The notes under the pieces are model-generated. The model did no database searches. It was not told the DNA's origin and saw nothing but the letters and a program-made list of their open reading frames with translations. Positions 36,201 to 43,974 of a stretch of DNA of 64,000 bases are shown piece by piece. The position numbers were made by a program, and so were the translations under genes. How positions within the stretch are numbered: position 1 is the first letter of the stretch; each line of letters begins with the position of its first letter. The stretch lies in assembly GCA_045805265.1 (NCBI GenBank), contig JBJMLO010000007.1, positions 78,943 through 142,942 of the forward strand, written 5' to 3'. The stretch is from JBJMLO01 sp045805265. Its GTDB lineage: Bacteria; Actinomycetota; UBA4738; JACQTL01.

Positions 36201-36498
36201 GCTGGTCTCGGACCTCCTGGTGCACCTGGCCGAGGGGCAGGAGGAGACGGCGAGCGAGCGGGCGCTGGCGGTGCTCGAGATGCAGCGCGCCAGGGGCCTC
36301 CGCAACGAGATCGCCACCATCACGTGGTGGGCGGGCCGCGTGTTCGGCTCGGGGCTGGTGGGCGGCGAGGCGACGCTCGAGGAGGCGAGGGCCACGCTGG
36401 AGGCGGCGGGCTGGGTCCAGTTCATCCGCGAGCCCGACCTCGTGCTCCGGGCGCTGGGGCGTGAGGACGACGCCGCTGCAGCCGTCTCCGGACGATGA
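33274..36498 (+). CDS. Class III nucleotide cyclase fused to AAA-type ATPase and TPR domains
   Basis: A 1074-residue regulator. A zinc ribbon (C6, C9, C20, C23) precedes a class III cyclase domain: VVTVLFADLVRSTELAA holds the first metal Asp56 and TEKFVGDAVLSVFG the second, Asp100. VRVGINSGPVAAG and SGATVNLSARLQQAADPGEI follow. A STAND/AAA-like ATPase begins with the P-loop LGEPGVGKSRLVDE near residue 273. The C-terminal half is helical TPR-like repeats (LAREALELG-type pairs). GTG at 33274 is six bases after TATGCT. Likely makes cAMP in response to an unknown ligand sensed by the repeats; a cyclic-nucleotide-binding gene lies 2 kb downstream. Confidence 0.87.
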   Translation: MSEAMCVWCGSPLPPGARFCPTCGAPVATLGDVVGPATDAVVSITERKVVTVLFADLVRSTELAAALDPERFSEVMSAFFQMVERELTSLRGRTEKFVGDAVLSVFGVPRAHEDDALRAVRAALIIRDRTARLGEQLDLPEPLRVRVGINSGPVAAGPEATGWTVASIRPLISGATVNLSARLQQAADPGEILVGDTTRQLVRDAVEFGELRDVEAKGFGAPIRGWPVAGLGPRSHRRTIPLVGRRAELQLLEQTFDRVRESGHSCLATVLGEPGVGKSRLVDEFLVQLPSDVTVLTGRSSEFEEDPTFAPLAEMLRRELGLDRDAPVTEFRERLHEVVEGCCKPTEVEQTAARLGLALGLTEPAREGRRFRAAELRAGFLSFLDGLTRSGPVVMVFEDLHIARPALLDVLDQLLEGARELPVMVVAVARDSLLEQRSDWGRHPDSMSLRLEPLPTDDAVELVRVAAESIDDITAARIASNTGGNPFFIVETTGMMLDEHPEHLQGAPHNHLLPPTVQAVVASRIDHLPDDARDLIRKVSAFSMSSFSEADLPLVTDPPAEGVLQTIENAELFVRDSDRPGEWRFRHEMLRVVAYDSLPKRERVRLHERIVDRMREFGIIDRHPQAVAWHLEQAALAGLDLDPNDRTRADRAVDALARAGDIARWRIESRTAIHLYERALALAGDEERWGVREARILSTRGEALYWLGEFDDAAAALSWALRLAPDDAWTATHASRFLGDIELNVRSRPDAAAELFDRALAASRELADPLAEARTLLMAAWVPYWRGDYPTARSMFDRALEIARTNPEPDPWTEARALTSLTSVISPVGDERESLALARQALELGKSMRDPFTTAVAQQSVGNSLRRMWRLEEALQYLDQAVQTFHDLGARWEEASTVGDRGSVRRLLGDLRGAEDDYRETMRLSRELRERTLMTWTVDRLVLVLVLQGDAAAARAELTEAVASIEPDDPAFRETLLVSDLLVHLAEGQEETASERALAVLEMQRARGLRNEIATITWWAGRVFGSGLVGGEATLEEARATLEAAGWVQFIREPDLVLRALGREDDAAAAVSGR

Positions 36499-36590
36499 CC
36501 GAGCGGCGCCGGTAGCCGATCGACTCGAGCAACGGCACCGACGGCGGCGTCGCCCCGACGAGCCTCGCGGACCGTGACGTCCACCAGCGG

Positions 36591-37034
36591 CTACGGGCCC
36601 TCGGCCTCGTCGTCGTGGTCGGCGTGGAACAGGTCCCAGTGGGTGTGGCCCATGCACGTGTCGGAGACGAAGGTCATGCCCGCCTCCTCGGCGATGCGCT
36701 GGGCCTCGTCGGAGTGGATGCCCTCCTGCAGCCACAGCACCTTGGCCCCGACGGCGGCGGCCTGGCGGGCGATATCCGGCGTCTCGTCCGCCGGCCGGAA
36801 CACGTCCACCGCGTCCACGGGCTCGCCGATCTCGGCCAGCGATGTCCGGACCTTCTCGCCGAACATCTCCCCGCCCTTCGGGTTCACCGGGATGATCCGG
36901 TACCCCTCCCGGTGCAGATACGCCGGGATGCCGTACGCGGCCTTCTCGTGGTTCTCCGACGCGCCGACCACCGCGACGGTCTTCGTGTCGGTGTAGAACT
37001 TCCGGTACTGCTCCTCGGTCAGGTGCGCGCCCAT
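36591..37034 (-). CDS. CoA-binding domain protein (YccU-like)
   Basis: A 147-residue CoA_binding protein. KTVAVVGASENHEKAAYGIP is the Rossmann opening, YRIIPVNPKGGEMFG and VDAVDVFRPADETPDIARQA follow, and the end TFVSDTCMGHTHWDLF is typical of the family. ATG at 37034 has AAGGAGG seven bases upstream. It follows the monooxygenase gene by 33 bases on the same strand and may be the third gene of that operon. Binds CoA or related nucleotides; role unknown. Confidence 0.85.
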   Translation of the reverse strand: MGAHLTEEQYRKFYTDTKTVAVVGASENHEKAAYGIPAYLHREGYRIIPVNPKGGEMFGEKVRTSLAEIGEPVDAVDVFRPADETPDIARQAAAVGAKVLWLQEGIHSDEAQRIAEEAGMTFVSDTCMGHTHWDLFHADHDDEAEGP

Positions 37035-37067
37035 CTCCGTTCCTCCTTCTGATGGTGGAACCGCGTC

Positions 37068-38573
37068 CTATTCCAGGAGGTCGCCGATCACCGCGCCGAG
37101 CCGGGCCCGGTGCTCGGGCCCGCCGAAGTCATGCTGCTGATCGGACGGCAGCAGGTGCTCGTCCACCCGGCCCTCCCGGCGAACGTACACGGCGGGGTGG
37201 ATGTCGCCATCCCCGTCGGTCTCGATCGCGACCGCCACCGCGTCGGGGCCCTCCTCGTCGACGAACGCCGCCAGCGGACGGATGCCCAGGTCGACGATGC
37301 CGGTGCCGCGGTCGAGCTCGATCGTCCGGGCCAGGTACGACTGCTGATTCCACAGCTCGGGCGCTACCGTGGCCTCGCGCAGGAGGTACTCGACCACCCC
37401 GGACGGCTCGAGCGTCGGGCGGGCCGGCTGGACGCCGAAGTGCATCCGGGCGAGCCATCCGGCCAGCACCCGGGCGTTGTACCGGAACCCGTGGACGGCG
37501 GAAGAGTTCGATGGGATTCCGTACTTCTTCATCCCGATCGAGCCCTGGGTCACGCTGCCCGCGAAGTAGATCCCCGGCACCGACGGCGACTCCCAGTACG
37601 GCGTCTGGGCCGGCAGCCGGCCACCCTGGAAGAACGTCGCCACGCCGAGGTCGGGAAGGTCCCGCAGCGGCGTCCGGAAGCCGGTCGCCGCGATCACCTC
37701 GTCGACGTCGAATACCAGGTCGCCGGGCCGGGTCGTCCCGGCCGCGTAGACCCGCCACCCGCCGCCCGGGATCGGCTCGACGCGGTCGATGGCGGCGTCG
37801 AGCACCATCGTCCCCCCAGCCAGCACGTGGTCCTCGTAGGGCTGCAGGTACCGGGCCCGGGCGGCCGCGGTCGAGTGCACCATGATCGACAGCCGGGCGG
37901 GCCGCGGCGAGCCCAGGATGACCTGCCGGGCCAGTGGCAGCAGCCCGTCGGCGATCTCGAACCCCGAGTTGCGCTTGCCCACGATGAACACGCGCTTGCC
38001 CGTGTACTCGCGCGGCGCCTTCATGCCGACGTAGTGCGCGACCCGGTCGAGGCCGGGGATGGGCGCCGTCCACGCCTCGGTCATGCCGATCGCGAACACG
38101 GCGACCCGGCACCGGTACTCGCCGTCGGTCGTCTCCAGCACGAATTCCCCGGTGGCCTCGTCGCGCCTGGTCCGCTCCCACGTGCAGCCGTACCGCACGC
38201 GCACGCCGGCGACGTCGGCGAACGCGGCCAGGCCTCGTTCCATCTCGGGCCGGCTGGGGAAGTACGAGGCGCCGTCCATGAGCGCGGGCATCACCGCGCG
38301 GTGCCGCGGTTCCTCGCCGAGCAGCGAGTTCCAGTCGTACCGCTCGTACTCCCGGGTCCCCCGCTCGACGGGCGCGTACGGCTTGGTCCACGTGATGAGC
38401 CGCTGGAACAGCGGAAACCGCCGGAACATCCCGCCCGGGGCGTCGTCGGACGAGATCACGGCGTGCTCCACCCCGAGCCGCGACAGCGAGTAGCTCACCT
38501 GGAGGCCGCCCGGTCCGCTGCCCACGACGACGACCGGGTAGGGGCCGGGAGGGAACGGTCGCTCGGATGCCAT
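37068..38573 (-). CDS. Flavin-containing monooxygenase-like oxidoreductase
   Basis: A 501-residue two-dinucleotide flavoprotein. YPVVVVGSGPGGLQVSYSLS binds FAD. KRVFIVGKRNSGFEIADGLL is the second, NAD(P)-type loop with Lys-Arg-Asn instead of the standard Gly pattern. Between them VFAIGMTEAW precedes the HYVGMKAPREYTGKR region. VDEVIAATGFRTPLRDLP is the FMO/BVMO-like ATG-F segment. The C-terminal 140 residues hold no recognised extra domain. The start lies ten bases after a cyclic-nucleotide-binding gene, so cAMP may gate it. Substrate unknown; could oxygenate amines, sulfides or ketones. Confidence 0.8.
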   Translation of the reverse strand: MASERPFPPGPYPVVVVGSGPGGLQVSYSLSRLGVEHAVISSDDAPGGMFRRFPLFQRLITWTKPYAPVERGTREYERYDWNSLLGEEPRHRAVMPALMDGASYFPSRPEMERGLAAFADVAGVRVRYGCTWERTRRDEATGEFVLETTDGEYRCRVAVFAIGMTEAWTAPIPGLDRVAHYVGMKAPREYTGKRVFIVGKRNSGFEIADGLLPLARQVILGSPRPARLSIMVHSTAAARARYLQPYEDHVLAGGTMVLDAAIDRVEPIPGGGWRVYAAGTTRPGDLVFDVDEVIAATGFRTPLRDLPDLGVATFFQGGRLPAQTPYWESPSVPGIYFAGSVTQGSIGMKKYGIPSNSSAVHGFRYNARVLAGWLARMHFGVQPARPTLEPSGVVEYLLREATVAPELWNQQSYLARTIELDRGTGIVDLGIRPLAAFVDEEGPDAVAVAIETDGDGDIHPAVYVRREGRVDEHLLPSDQQHDFGGPEHRARLGAVIGDLLE

Positions 38574-38583
38574 CGGCGGCCGG

Positions 38584-39009
38584 TCAGCCCCGGAACAGGT
38601 TCGCGATGCGCAGCCGGCGGGCCTGTGCCTGCATCATCCGGTACATCACGGTGGGGTGGGACTTCAGGAACGCCTCGGCCTCGGGCTCGGCGAGCACGAG
38701 GCACCGCAGCGGGCCCACGGCGACGACGTCGGCCACCGGCGGCTCGCCGAGCAGCACGGACACCTCGCCGAAGTACTCGCCCCGGCTCAACCGCGCGCGC
38801 TCGGTCCCGTCCACGACGACCGAGACCCCGCCGTCCACGACGAAATACAGCCCGCTGCCAGTGAACCCCTGCCGCAGCACCCGCTGGCCCTCCGAGAACC
38901 ACTGCTCGTCGAGCGAGTGCGAGACCTCCTCGAGCTGCGGCCGGGGGAGATCCGCGAACAGCACGAACCCGGCCAGTAGGTCGACGATCTCGTCCGGCGC
39001 AGCGACCAA
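38584..39009 (-). CDS. Stand-alone cyclic nucleotide-binding domain protein
   Basis: A 141-residue CNMP-binding domain without an attached DNA-binding region. LAGFVLFADLPRPQLEEVSH, FVVDGGVSVVVDGTERARL, and the phosphate-binding cassette GEYFGEVSVLLGEPPVADVV are clear. The usual Arg that pairs with the cyclic phosphate is replaced: the cassette reads PPVADV where PRTATV is standard, so nucleotide affinity is uncertain. TTG start at 39009 has GAGGAGG four bases before. Ten bases separate it from the monooxygenase gene. Confidence 0.82.
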   Translation of the reverse strand: MVAAPDEIVDLLAGFVLFADLPRPQLEEVSHSLDEQWFSEGQRVLRQGFTGSGLYFVVDGGVSVVVDGTERARLSRGEYFGEVSVLLGEPPVADVVAVGPLRCLVLAEPEAEAFLKSHPTVMYRMMQAQARRLRIANLFRG

Positions 39010-39088
39010 CGTTCCTCCTCGAACCGGGAACGTCGGGATTCTGTCACGCGAGGCAGCCGGCCGGGCCTCGGCGAGGTCCCGTCAGCAG

Positions 39089-40543
39089 TCAGGGACTCGT
39101 CGGGGCCCGCATCCTGGCGATCTCCACCTTTGCCCCGGCCGTCTCCAGGATCCGCCCGATCTCGGTCGCCCGGTCCAGCGGGACGGACTCCGCCACGACG
39201 AACGGAGCGTCCTTCACCGCCCGCGCGGCCGGACCGAGCTCCCAGTTGGTGTGGAACCACAGGGCGTTCACGACATCCTTGGGGCGATCGCCCGAGGAGA
39301 GCAGCCGTACGCGATATCCCCGGACGCTCTCGGGGGTCAGCAGGTCCGGGTCGAGCCAGTCCAGCTGGTCCTCGTCGAGGAACCGCAGCTTCCCGCGTTC
39401 GTCGGCCGCCCACCACACCCCTCGGGACCACCACCACGGCTCGGACTCACGTCCGCAGCGCGGGCATGCCCGCTGATCCGGGGGCATCGGAGCGCGACAC
39501 GTGGGGCACTCCCGGAAGATCGGTTCCCGGCCCGGCTCCTCCGGCTGCACCACGTCGGGCGCGCGCGGGCCCGAGACCACCCGGGACGGCCGCGGCGCCT
39601 CCCCGGCGCCGGGCGCAGCCGGGACGGGAGCGCCGGGAGGAGGGGGAGCGGTGATCGTCGCGGTGTGGACCGCGCGCGCGGGACGCTGCGTGCGGGGCCG
39701 TTCCCCGAGGGCCGCGGCGATGTCGTCGAGGAACTCCCCGCAGCTCGGGTACCGGTCGCGCCTCGATTTGGCCGTCGCACGAGCAAGCACTTCGTCCACG
39801 CGGCCAGGGATGCCGGCCCGGCGAGCCGCGACCGAGGGCAGCGGTTCGACGAGGTGCGCCGCGATGACCTGCGCGTCGGCGTCGCGGTCGAACGGCGGCC
39901 CTCCCGTGAGGCACTCGTACAGCATGCACCCGAGCGAGTACTGGTCGGCGCCGCCGTCGATGTCCTCCCCCCTGAGCTGCTCGGGCGCCATGTAGTCGAC
40001 GGTCCCGACGACGAACCCGGTGCGGGTGACCCGACTGCGGGCATCGAGGTGGCGCGTGAGCCCGAAGTCGGTGAGGTACACCCGTTCCTCCGATCCATCG
40101 ACCGGCTCGAGCAGGATGTTCGCCGGCTTCACGTCGCGGTGGACGAGTCCTCGGGCATGCGCCGCGTCGAGCGCGCCCGCGACGTCGGCGAGCACCCGCA
40201 CGGTCCGGGCCGGGTCCAGCTGGCCCTCGACCTCGAGCGACCGCTTGAGGTCCGTGCCGGGCGCGTAGCGCATCGCGATGTACAGGACGCCGCCGGCATC
40301 CCCGGCGTCGTACACCGGGATGACGTTCGGATGGTCGATCCTGGCCGCGACCCTGGCCTCGCGGACCAGGCGGTCGCGAAAGGACTGGTCCCCGGTCAGC
40401 TCGGGGGCCACGACCTTCAGGGCGACGTGGCGGTCGAGGGCGACCTGGTCGGCGAGATAGACGACGCCCATGCCGCCCCGCCCCAGGACGCCGAGGATCC
40501 GGTAGCCGCCGATCTGCCGGCCAACCAGATCGTCTTCCTGCAC
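39089..40543 (-). CDS. Ser/Thr protein kinase with zinc ribbon and L7/L12-like C-terminal domain
   Basis: A 484-residue kinase. IGGYRILGVLGRGGMGVVYL, Lys43 (VALKVVAPE), HRDVKPANILL (Asp137) and DFGLTRHLD define an active kinase. A Pro/Ala linker leads to a zinc ribbon (C356, C359, C370, C373). Residues ~421-478 (SGDRPKDVVNALWFHTNWEL then AARAVKDAPFVVAESVPLDR and LETAGAKVEIA) match the ribosomal L7/L12 C-terminal domain. No membrane span is seen, so it is cytoplasmic. The GTG at 40543 has a GGAGGG upstream. Faces the acyl-CoA dehydrogenase gene. The tail could bind translation factors or be a reused fold. Confidence 0.85.
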   Translation of the reverse strand: MQEDDLVGRQIGGYRILGVLGRGGMGVVYLADQVALDRHVALKVVAPELTGDQSFRDRLVREARVAARIDHPNVIPVYDAGDAGGVLYIAMRYAPGTDLKRSLEVEGQLDPARTVRVLADVAGALDAAHARGLVHRDVKPANILLEPVDGSEERVYLTDFGLTRHLDARSRVTRTGFVVGTVDYMAPEQLRGEDIDGGADQYSLGCMLYECLTGGPPFDRDADAQVIAAHLVEPLPSVAARRAGIPGRVDEVLARATAKSRRDRYPSCGEFLDDIAAALGERPRTQRPARAVHTATITAPPPPGAPVPAAPGAGEAPRPSRVVSGPRAPDVVQPEEPGREPIFRECPTCRAPMPPDQRACPRCGRESEPWWWSRGVWWAADERGKLRFLDEDQLDWLDPDLLTPESVRGYRVRLLSSGDRPKDVVNALWFHTNWELGPAARAVKDAPFVVAESVPLDRATEIGRILETAGAKVEIARMRAPTSP

Positions 40544-40657
40544 GGTCGTCCCTCCGCCGGCGTGACGCCGACCCGCCGCATCGTAGTGGCTCGCGACCAC
40601 GCTCCGGCGATCGTCGGGCAGAGGAGCGGCGTTCCCGGGCGCGCTACATTGCTCGGC

Positions 40658-41821
40658 ATGGACTTCGACCTGACGCAGGAGCAACAGGACTTCCGGGCGG
40701 CGATCCGCGAGTTCGCGGAGGAGGTCGTGGCGCCGCGGGCGGCCGAGATGGACGAGCGCGGCGAGCTCCCCATGGACGTCGTCAAGCAGATGGGGGAGCT
40801 GGGGCTGTTCGGGCTGCCGTTCCCCGAGGAGTACGGCGGGCAGGGCTCGGACTTCCTGACCCTGTGCATCGCCATCGAGGAGCTGGCCCGGATCGACTCG
40901 TCCATCGCGATCACGCTGGAGGCCGGCGTCGGGCTGGGCGCGAACCCGATCCACGAGTTCGGGACGGAGGAACAGAAGCAGCGGTGGCTGGTGCCGATGG
41001 CCCGCGGCGAGATCCTCGGCTCCTTCGGCCTCACCGAGCCGGGCGGCGGCAGCGACGCCGGCGCCACGAAGACCACCGCGAAGCTCGAAGACGGGCAGTG
41101 GGTGATCAACGGCTCGAAGGAGTTCATCACCAACTCCGGGACGCCGATCAGCGGCTTGTGCACGATCACTGCGGTCACCGGCCAGGAGCCCGGCGGGCAC
41201 AAGGAGATCAGCGCGATCATCGTCCCCCAGGACACACCGGGGTTCGAGGTCGGGAGGTCCTACCGGAAGATCGGGTGGCACGCCAGCGATACCCACCCGC
41301 TGTCGTTCAACGACTGCCGCGTGCCCGAGGAGAACCTCCTGGGAGAGCGGGGCAAGGGCTTCGCGCAGTTCCTCCAGATCCTCGACGACGGCCGCATCGC
41401 CATCGCCGCGCTCTCGGTCGGCCTGGCCCAGGGGTGCCTCGAGGAGAGCGTGAAGTACGCGAGCGAGCGAACGGCGTTCAAGCGGCCCATCGGGGCGTTC
41501 CAGGCCCTGCAGTTCAAGATCGCCGACATCCGGGTGTCGGTCGAGACGGCCCGGATGTACGTGTACTACGCGGCGTGGCTCCGGGACCGGGGCCGGCCCT
41601 ACAAGACCGAGGCCAGCATCGCGAAGCTGTACGCCAGCGAGATCGCGGTCACCGCGGCGCGCGAGGCCATCCAGGTCCACGGGGGGTACGGCTTCATCGA
41701 GGAGTTCCCCGTGGCCCGGTTCTACCGCGACAGCAAGGTGCTCGAGATCGGCGAGGGAACCAGCGAGGTGCAGCGCCTGCTCATCGCCCGCGACCTCGGC
41801 CTGCCCGGCACGAAGCTGTAG
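40658..41821 (+). CDS. Acyl-CoA dehydrogenase
   Basis: A 387-residue FAD enzyme of fatty-acid or branched-chain oxidation. MDFDLTQEQQDFRAAIREFA opens it. LGSFGLTEPGGGSDAGATKT and NGSKEFITNSG are the flavin-binding signatures. RTAFKRPIGAFQALQFKIAD and VHGGYGFIEEFPVARFYRD follow, and the Glu in IGEGTSEVQRL is the likely catalytic base. ATG at 40658 is seven bases after TACATT. The chain-length class (short/butyryl-like by length) is not certain. Its product would feed the 3-hydroxyacyl-CoA dehydrogenase encoded near 56 kb. Confidence 0.9.
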   Translation: MDFDLTQEQQDFRAAIREFAEEVVAPRAAEMDERGELPMDVVKQMGELGLFGLPFPEEYGGQGSDFLTLCIAIEELARIDSSIAITLEAGVGLGANPIHEFGTEEQKQRWLVPMARGEILGSFGLTEPGGGSDAGATKTTAKLEDGQWVINGSKEFITNSGTPISGLCTITAVTGQEPGGHKEISAIIVPQDTPGFEVGRSYRKIGWHASDTHPLSFNDCRVPEENLLGERGKGFAQFLQILDDGRIAIAALSVGLAQGCLEESVKYASERTAFKRPIGAFQALQFKIADIRVSVETARMYVYYAAWLRDRGRPYKTEASIAKLYASEIAVTAAREAIQVHGGYGFIEEFPVARFYRDSKVLEIGEGTSEVQRLLIARDLGLPGTKL

Positions 41822-41870
41822 GCTCTCGTTCCTCCGAGGCGTCGGCGCGCACTCCCCGTGCTCCAGGTGG

Positions 41871-41899
41871 TTGACGCCCCTGCCGAGGCAAGGTAAGCA
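41871..41899 (+). promoter_or_regulatory. Promoter of the M23 peptidase gene
   Basis: TTGACG (41871-41876) and TAAGCA (41894-41899) are separated by 17 bases, a standard -35/-10 pair, 17 bases before the ATG at 41917; a start near 41906 gives a leader of about ten bases. It is the best -35 box noticed in the window. Confidence 0.55.
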
Positions 41900-41916
41900 A
41901 GGGGGCCTTTTCCACC

Positions 41917-43140
41917 ATGCGTGGATCGACGACGAGGTCACGAGGAAGGCTGCGGCGCGCCGGCGTGTCGGCGCTCGCCGCCGTGCTGCTGTGCTCGCTC
42001 GCGGTCGGTGCCCGGGCCGACACGAAACAGCAGCTCTCGAAGGCCAAGCGGCAGCTCGCCGCCCTGGTCGTCAAGATCAACCGGGAGAAGGACCAGCTGG
42101 CCGGGCTCGAATCGAGGCTTCACGCCGCCCAGGCCGACCTGAACTCCTCTGCGGTCGCCATCGACACGGCCCAGAGCCGGTACGGGGTGATCGAGACGAA
42201 GGTCATGGCCATCCGCGAGGCGTACACCCGGGCCAGGGGCCGGTACGGCCGGCTTCGGGACCAACTGGACGAGCGGGCCCGGCAGGCGTACGAGGACGGC
42301 CCCGCTGGCGAGCTCGCGCTGTTGCTGGGGGCGGGTTCGCTGGCGGACCTCTCCGACCGGGTCGAGTTCATCGGACGCATCGCCGCGAACGACGCGCAGC
42401 TCGCCGCCGACATGCAGAACGAGTCGAACGCGCTGGCCCTCCGCCGCCAGAACATCGAGGACCTCCTGCGACAGCAGCGCGACCAGATCATCGAGCTCGA
42501 CAACCAGCAGAAGATCCTCGACGCGAAGTTCAACGCCCAGCAGCAGATCGTGGACCAGCAGCAGGCGGTCCTCGACAGCCTGAGCGCGGACCAGGCCAAG
42601 GCCAGGGCGCTCGTGGCCAAGTACGAGAAGAAGCTGAAGGCCGAGGAGCTGGCCGCCGCCCGGGCGGCGACCCACGGCGGCCCCACGCCGAACGACGGCC
42701 CCGGCCCGTTGTTCGTCTGTCCCGTCGACAATCCCCACGCGTACGGTGACTCGTTCGGGGCGCCGAGATACGCCGGCGGGTACCACCCCCACGCGGGCAA
42801 CGACATCCTGGCGCCGGAGGGCACGCCGATCCGGGCGCCGTTCGACGGGACGGCCACGGCGGACCCCAACGGCCTGGGCGGCAACGCGGTCATCGTGACC
42901 GGCGGCGAGGGGTACGTGTACAACGCGCACCTCAGCGCCTACGGCACGCTGGGACCGGTGAGCACGGGCACGGTCATCGGCTACGTGGGCAACACCGGCG
43001 ACGCCCAGGGCGGCCCCTACCACGATCACTTCGAGTGGCACCCCAACGTCCTGCCCGCGAACCCGTACCGGAGCTCCTACGGCTACACGGTGATCGGGTC
43101 GGCGGTCGACCCCTACCCGTACCTCAACGAGGTGTGCTGA
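41917..43140 (+). CDS. Secreted coiled-coil M23 (LytM) peptidase-like protein
   Basis: A 407-residue exported protein. The signal peptide runs to about GARAD (35). Residues ~38-250 are a long coiled coil (RQLAALVVKINREKDQLAGL; QQKILDAKFNAQQQIVDQQQ) as in EnvC/NlpD/RipC-like hydrolases. The M23 domain has HPHAGNDI (His...Asp) and HDHFEWHP (His-x-His) for zinc, with FDGTATADPNGLGGN between. Probably cleaves peptidoglycan cross-links or activates an amidase. No partner FtsEX genes are present here. Confidence 0.87.
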   Translation: MRGSTTRSRGRLRRAGVSALAAVLLCSLAVGARADTKQQLSKAKRQLAALVVKINREKDQLAGLESRLHAAQADLNSSAVAIDTAQSRYGVIETKVMAIREAYTRARGRYGRLRDQLDERARQAYEDGPAGELALLLGAGSLADLSDRVEFIGRIAANDAQLAADMQNESNALALRRQNIEDLLRQQRDQIIELDNQQKILDAKFNAQQQIVDQQQAVLDSLSADQAKARALVAKYEKKLKAEELAAARAATHGGPTPNDGPGPLFVCPVDNPHAYGDSFGAPRYAGGYHPHAGNDILAPEGTPIRAPFDGTATADPNGLGGNAVIVTGGEGYVYNAHLSAYGTLGPVSTGTVIGYVGNTGDAQGGPYHDHFEWHPNVLPANPYRSSYGYTVIGSAVDPYPYLNEVC

Positions 43141-43181
43141 GGTCTCGGAACTACAGGTAGTCGGAATCCGCTCCCGGGTAG

Positions 43182-43213
43182 GTGTACATACACATGCTAC
43201 TGTAGGTGCATGT
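43182..43213 (+). promoter_or_regulatory. Promoter/operator of the second toxin-antitoxin pair
   Basis: TACTGT (43198-43203) stands six bases before the antitoxin ATG. GTGTACATACAC (43182-43193) is an inverted repeat (GTGTA/TACAC) just upstream, and a second pair, ACATGC (43192-43197) and GCATGT (43208-43213), brackets the -10 box. Such symmetry fits a ribbon-helix-helix repressor site; binding is inference. Confidence 0.5.
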
Positions 43214-43458
43214 TTGACCGTCGTCTCCAGATCCTGCTCGACGAGGCTCAGTACCGCCGCGTGTCTGCCGAGGCGAGGCACCGGCGGGTCTCGGTCGCCT
43301 CGGTCATACGGGAGGCCATCGACCGAGCCCTCCCCGCCACGGCTCCCGAGCGTCAGGCGGCGGCCGACCGCATCCTCTCCGCGTCCGAGATGCCCGTTCC
43401 GGCGGACCCCGCCGATCTCCGAGCCGAGATCGAGCAGCTTCGCGGCCGGCTTCGGTGA
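43210..43458 (+). CDS. Ribbon-helix-helix antitoxin
   Basis: An 82-residue protein: MFDRRLQILLDEAQYRRVSA has the RHH beta-strand and first helix, and HRRVSVASVIREAIDRALP the second helix. The tail (ADRILSASEMPVPADPADL) is the part that usually blocks the PIN active site. ATG at 43210, leaderless type. Its stop overlaps the toxin GTG by four bases (GTGA). Confidence 0.8.
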   Translation: MFDRRLQILLDEAQYRRVSAEARHRRVSVASVIREAIDRALPATAPERQAAADRILSASEMPVPADPADLRAEIEQLRGRLR

Positions 43459-43886
43459 TCGTCCTCGACACCACCGTCCTCGTCTATGCCACGGGTTCCG
43501 ATCATCCGCTCCGCGAGCCCTGCCGAGAGCTGATCCGGGCCATCCGGCGGGGGTCGCTCACCGCGACGACGACAGGAGAGGCGATCCAGGAGTTTGCTCA
43601 CGTACGGGCGCGCCGGCGGGACAGGGCGGACGCTGTTGAAGTGGCCCTTGCCTACGTCGACCTGCTCGCTCCGCTCCTCCCCATCGAAGAAGCCCACCTT
43701 CGGCAGGGGCTTCGCCTTTTCGAGGAACATCCTCAACTCGGTTCGTTCGACGCCGTCCTCGCGGCGGCAACGCTTGGCGTCGGCGCGGAGGCCCTCGTAT
43801 CCGCCGATCGGGCATTCGCCGTCGTCAGTGGCCTGACCCATGTGGACCCCGCGACGCCCGCCATCGAATCGCTGCTGCGCGGATGA
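43455..43886 (+). CDS. vapC: PIN-domain ribonuclease toxin (VapC family)
   Basis: A 143-residue PIN protein. VLDTTVLVYATGSDHP gives Asp5, AIQEFAHVRARR the Glu46, GSFDAVLAAATLG Asp99, and LVSADRAF Asp118, the usual four acids. Coupled to the RHH antitoxin by a GTGA overlap. It is only distantly like the VapC at 4157-4567, whose antitoxin is of another type, so the two modules were gained separately. Confidence 0.87.
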   Translation: MIVLDTTVLVYATGSDHPLREPCRELIRAIRRGSLTATTTGEAIQEFAHVRARRRDRADAVEVALAYVDLLAPLLPIEEAHLRQGLRLFEEHPQLGSFDAVLAAATLGVGAEALVSADRAFAVVSGLTHVDPATPAIESLLRG

Positions 43887-43914
43887 CGTCTGACGACAAA
43901 CTGACACGCAAGCC

Positions 43915-43945
43915 CGGCGGACCCCGCCGATCCGCTGGGTATACT
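43915..43945 (+). promoter_or_regulatory. Promoter region of the mutase gene with inverted repeat
   Basis: TATACT at 43940-43945 is a near-consensus -10, 29 bases before the ATG at 43975, giving a leader of roughly 22 bases unlike the leaderless genes nearby. CGGCGG (43915-43920) and CCGCCG (43924-43929) form a 6-base hairpin in the -35 to -10 zone: either an operator or the terminator of the toxin gene. Confidence 0.4.
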
Positions 43946-43974
43946 CGGCTCGCTTCCCCGACTCCCCGACGGAC

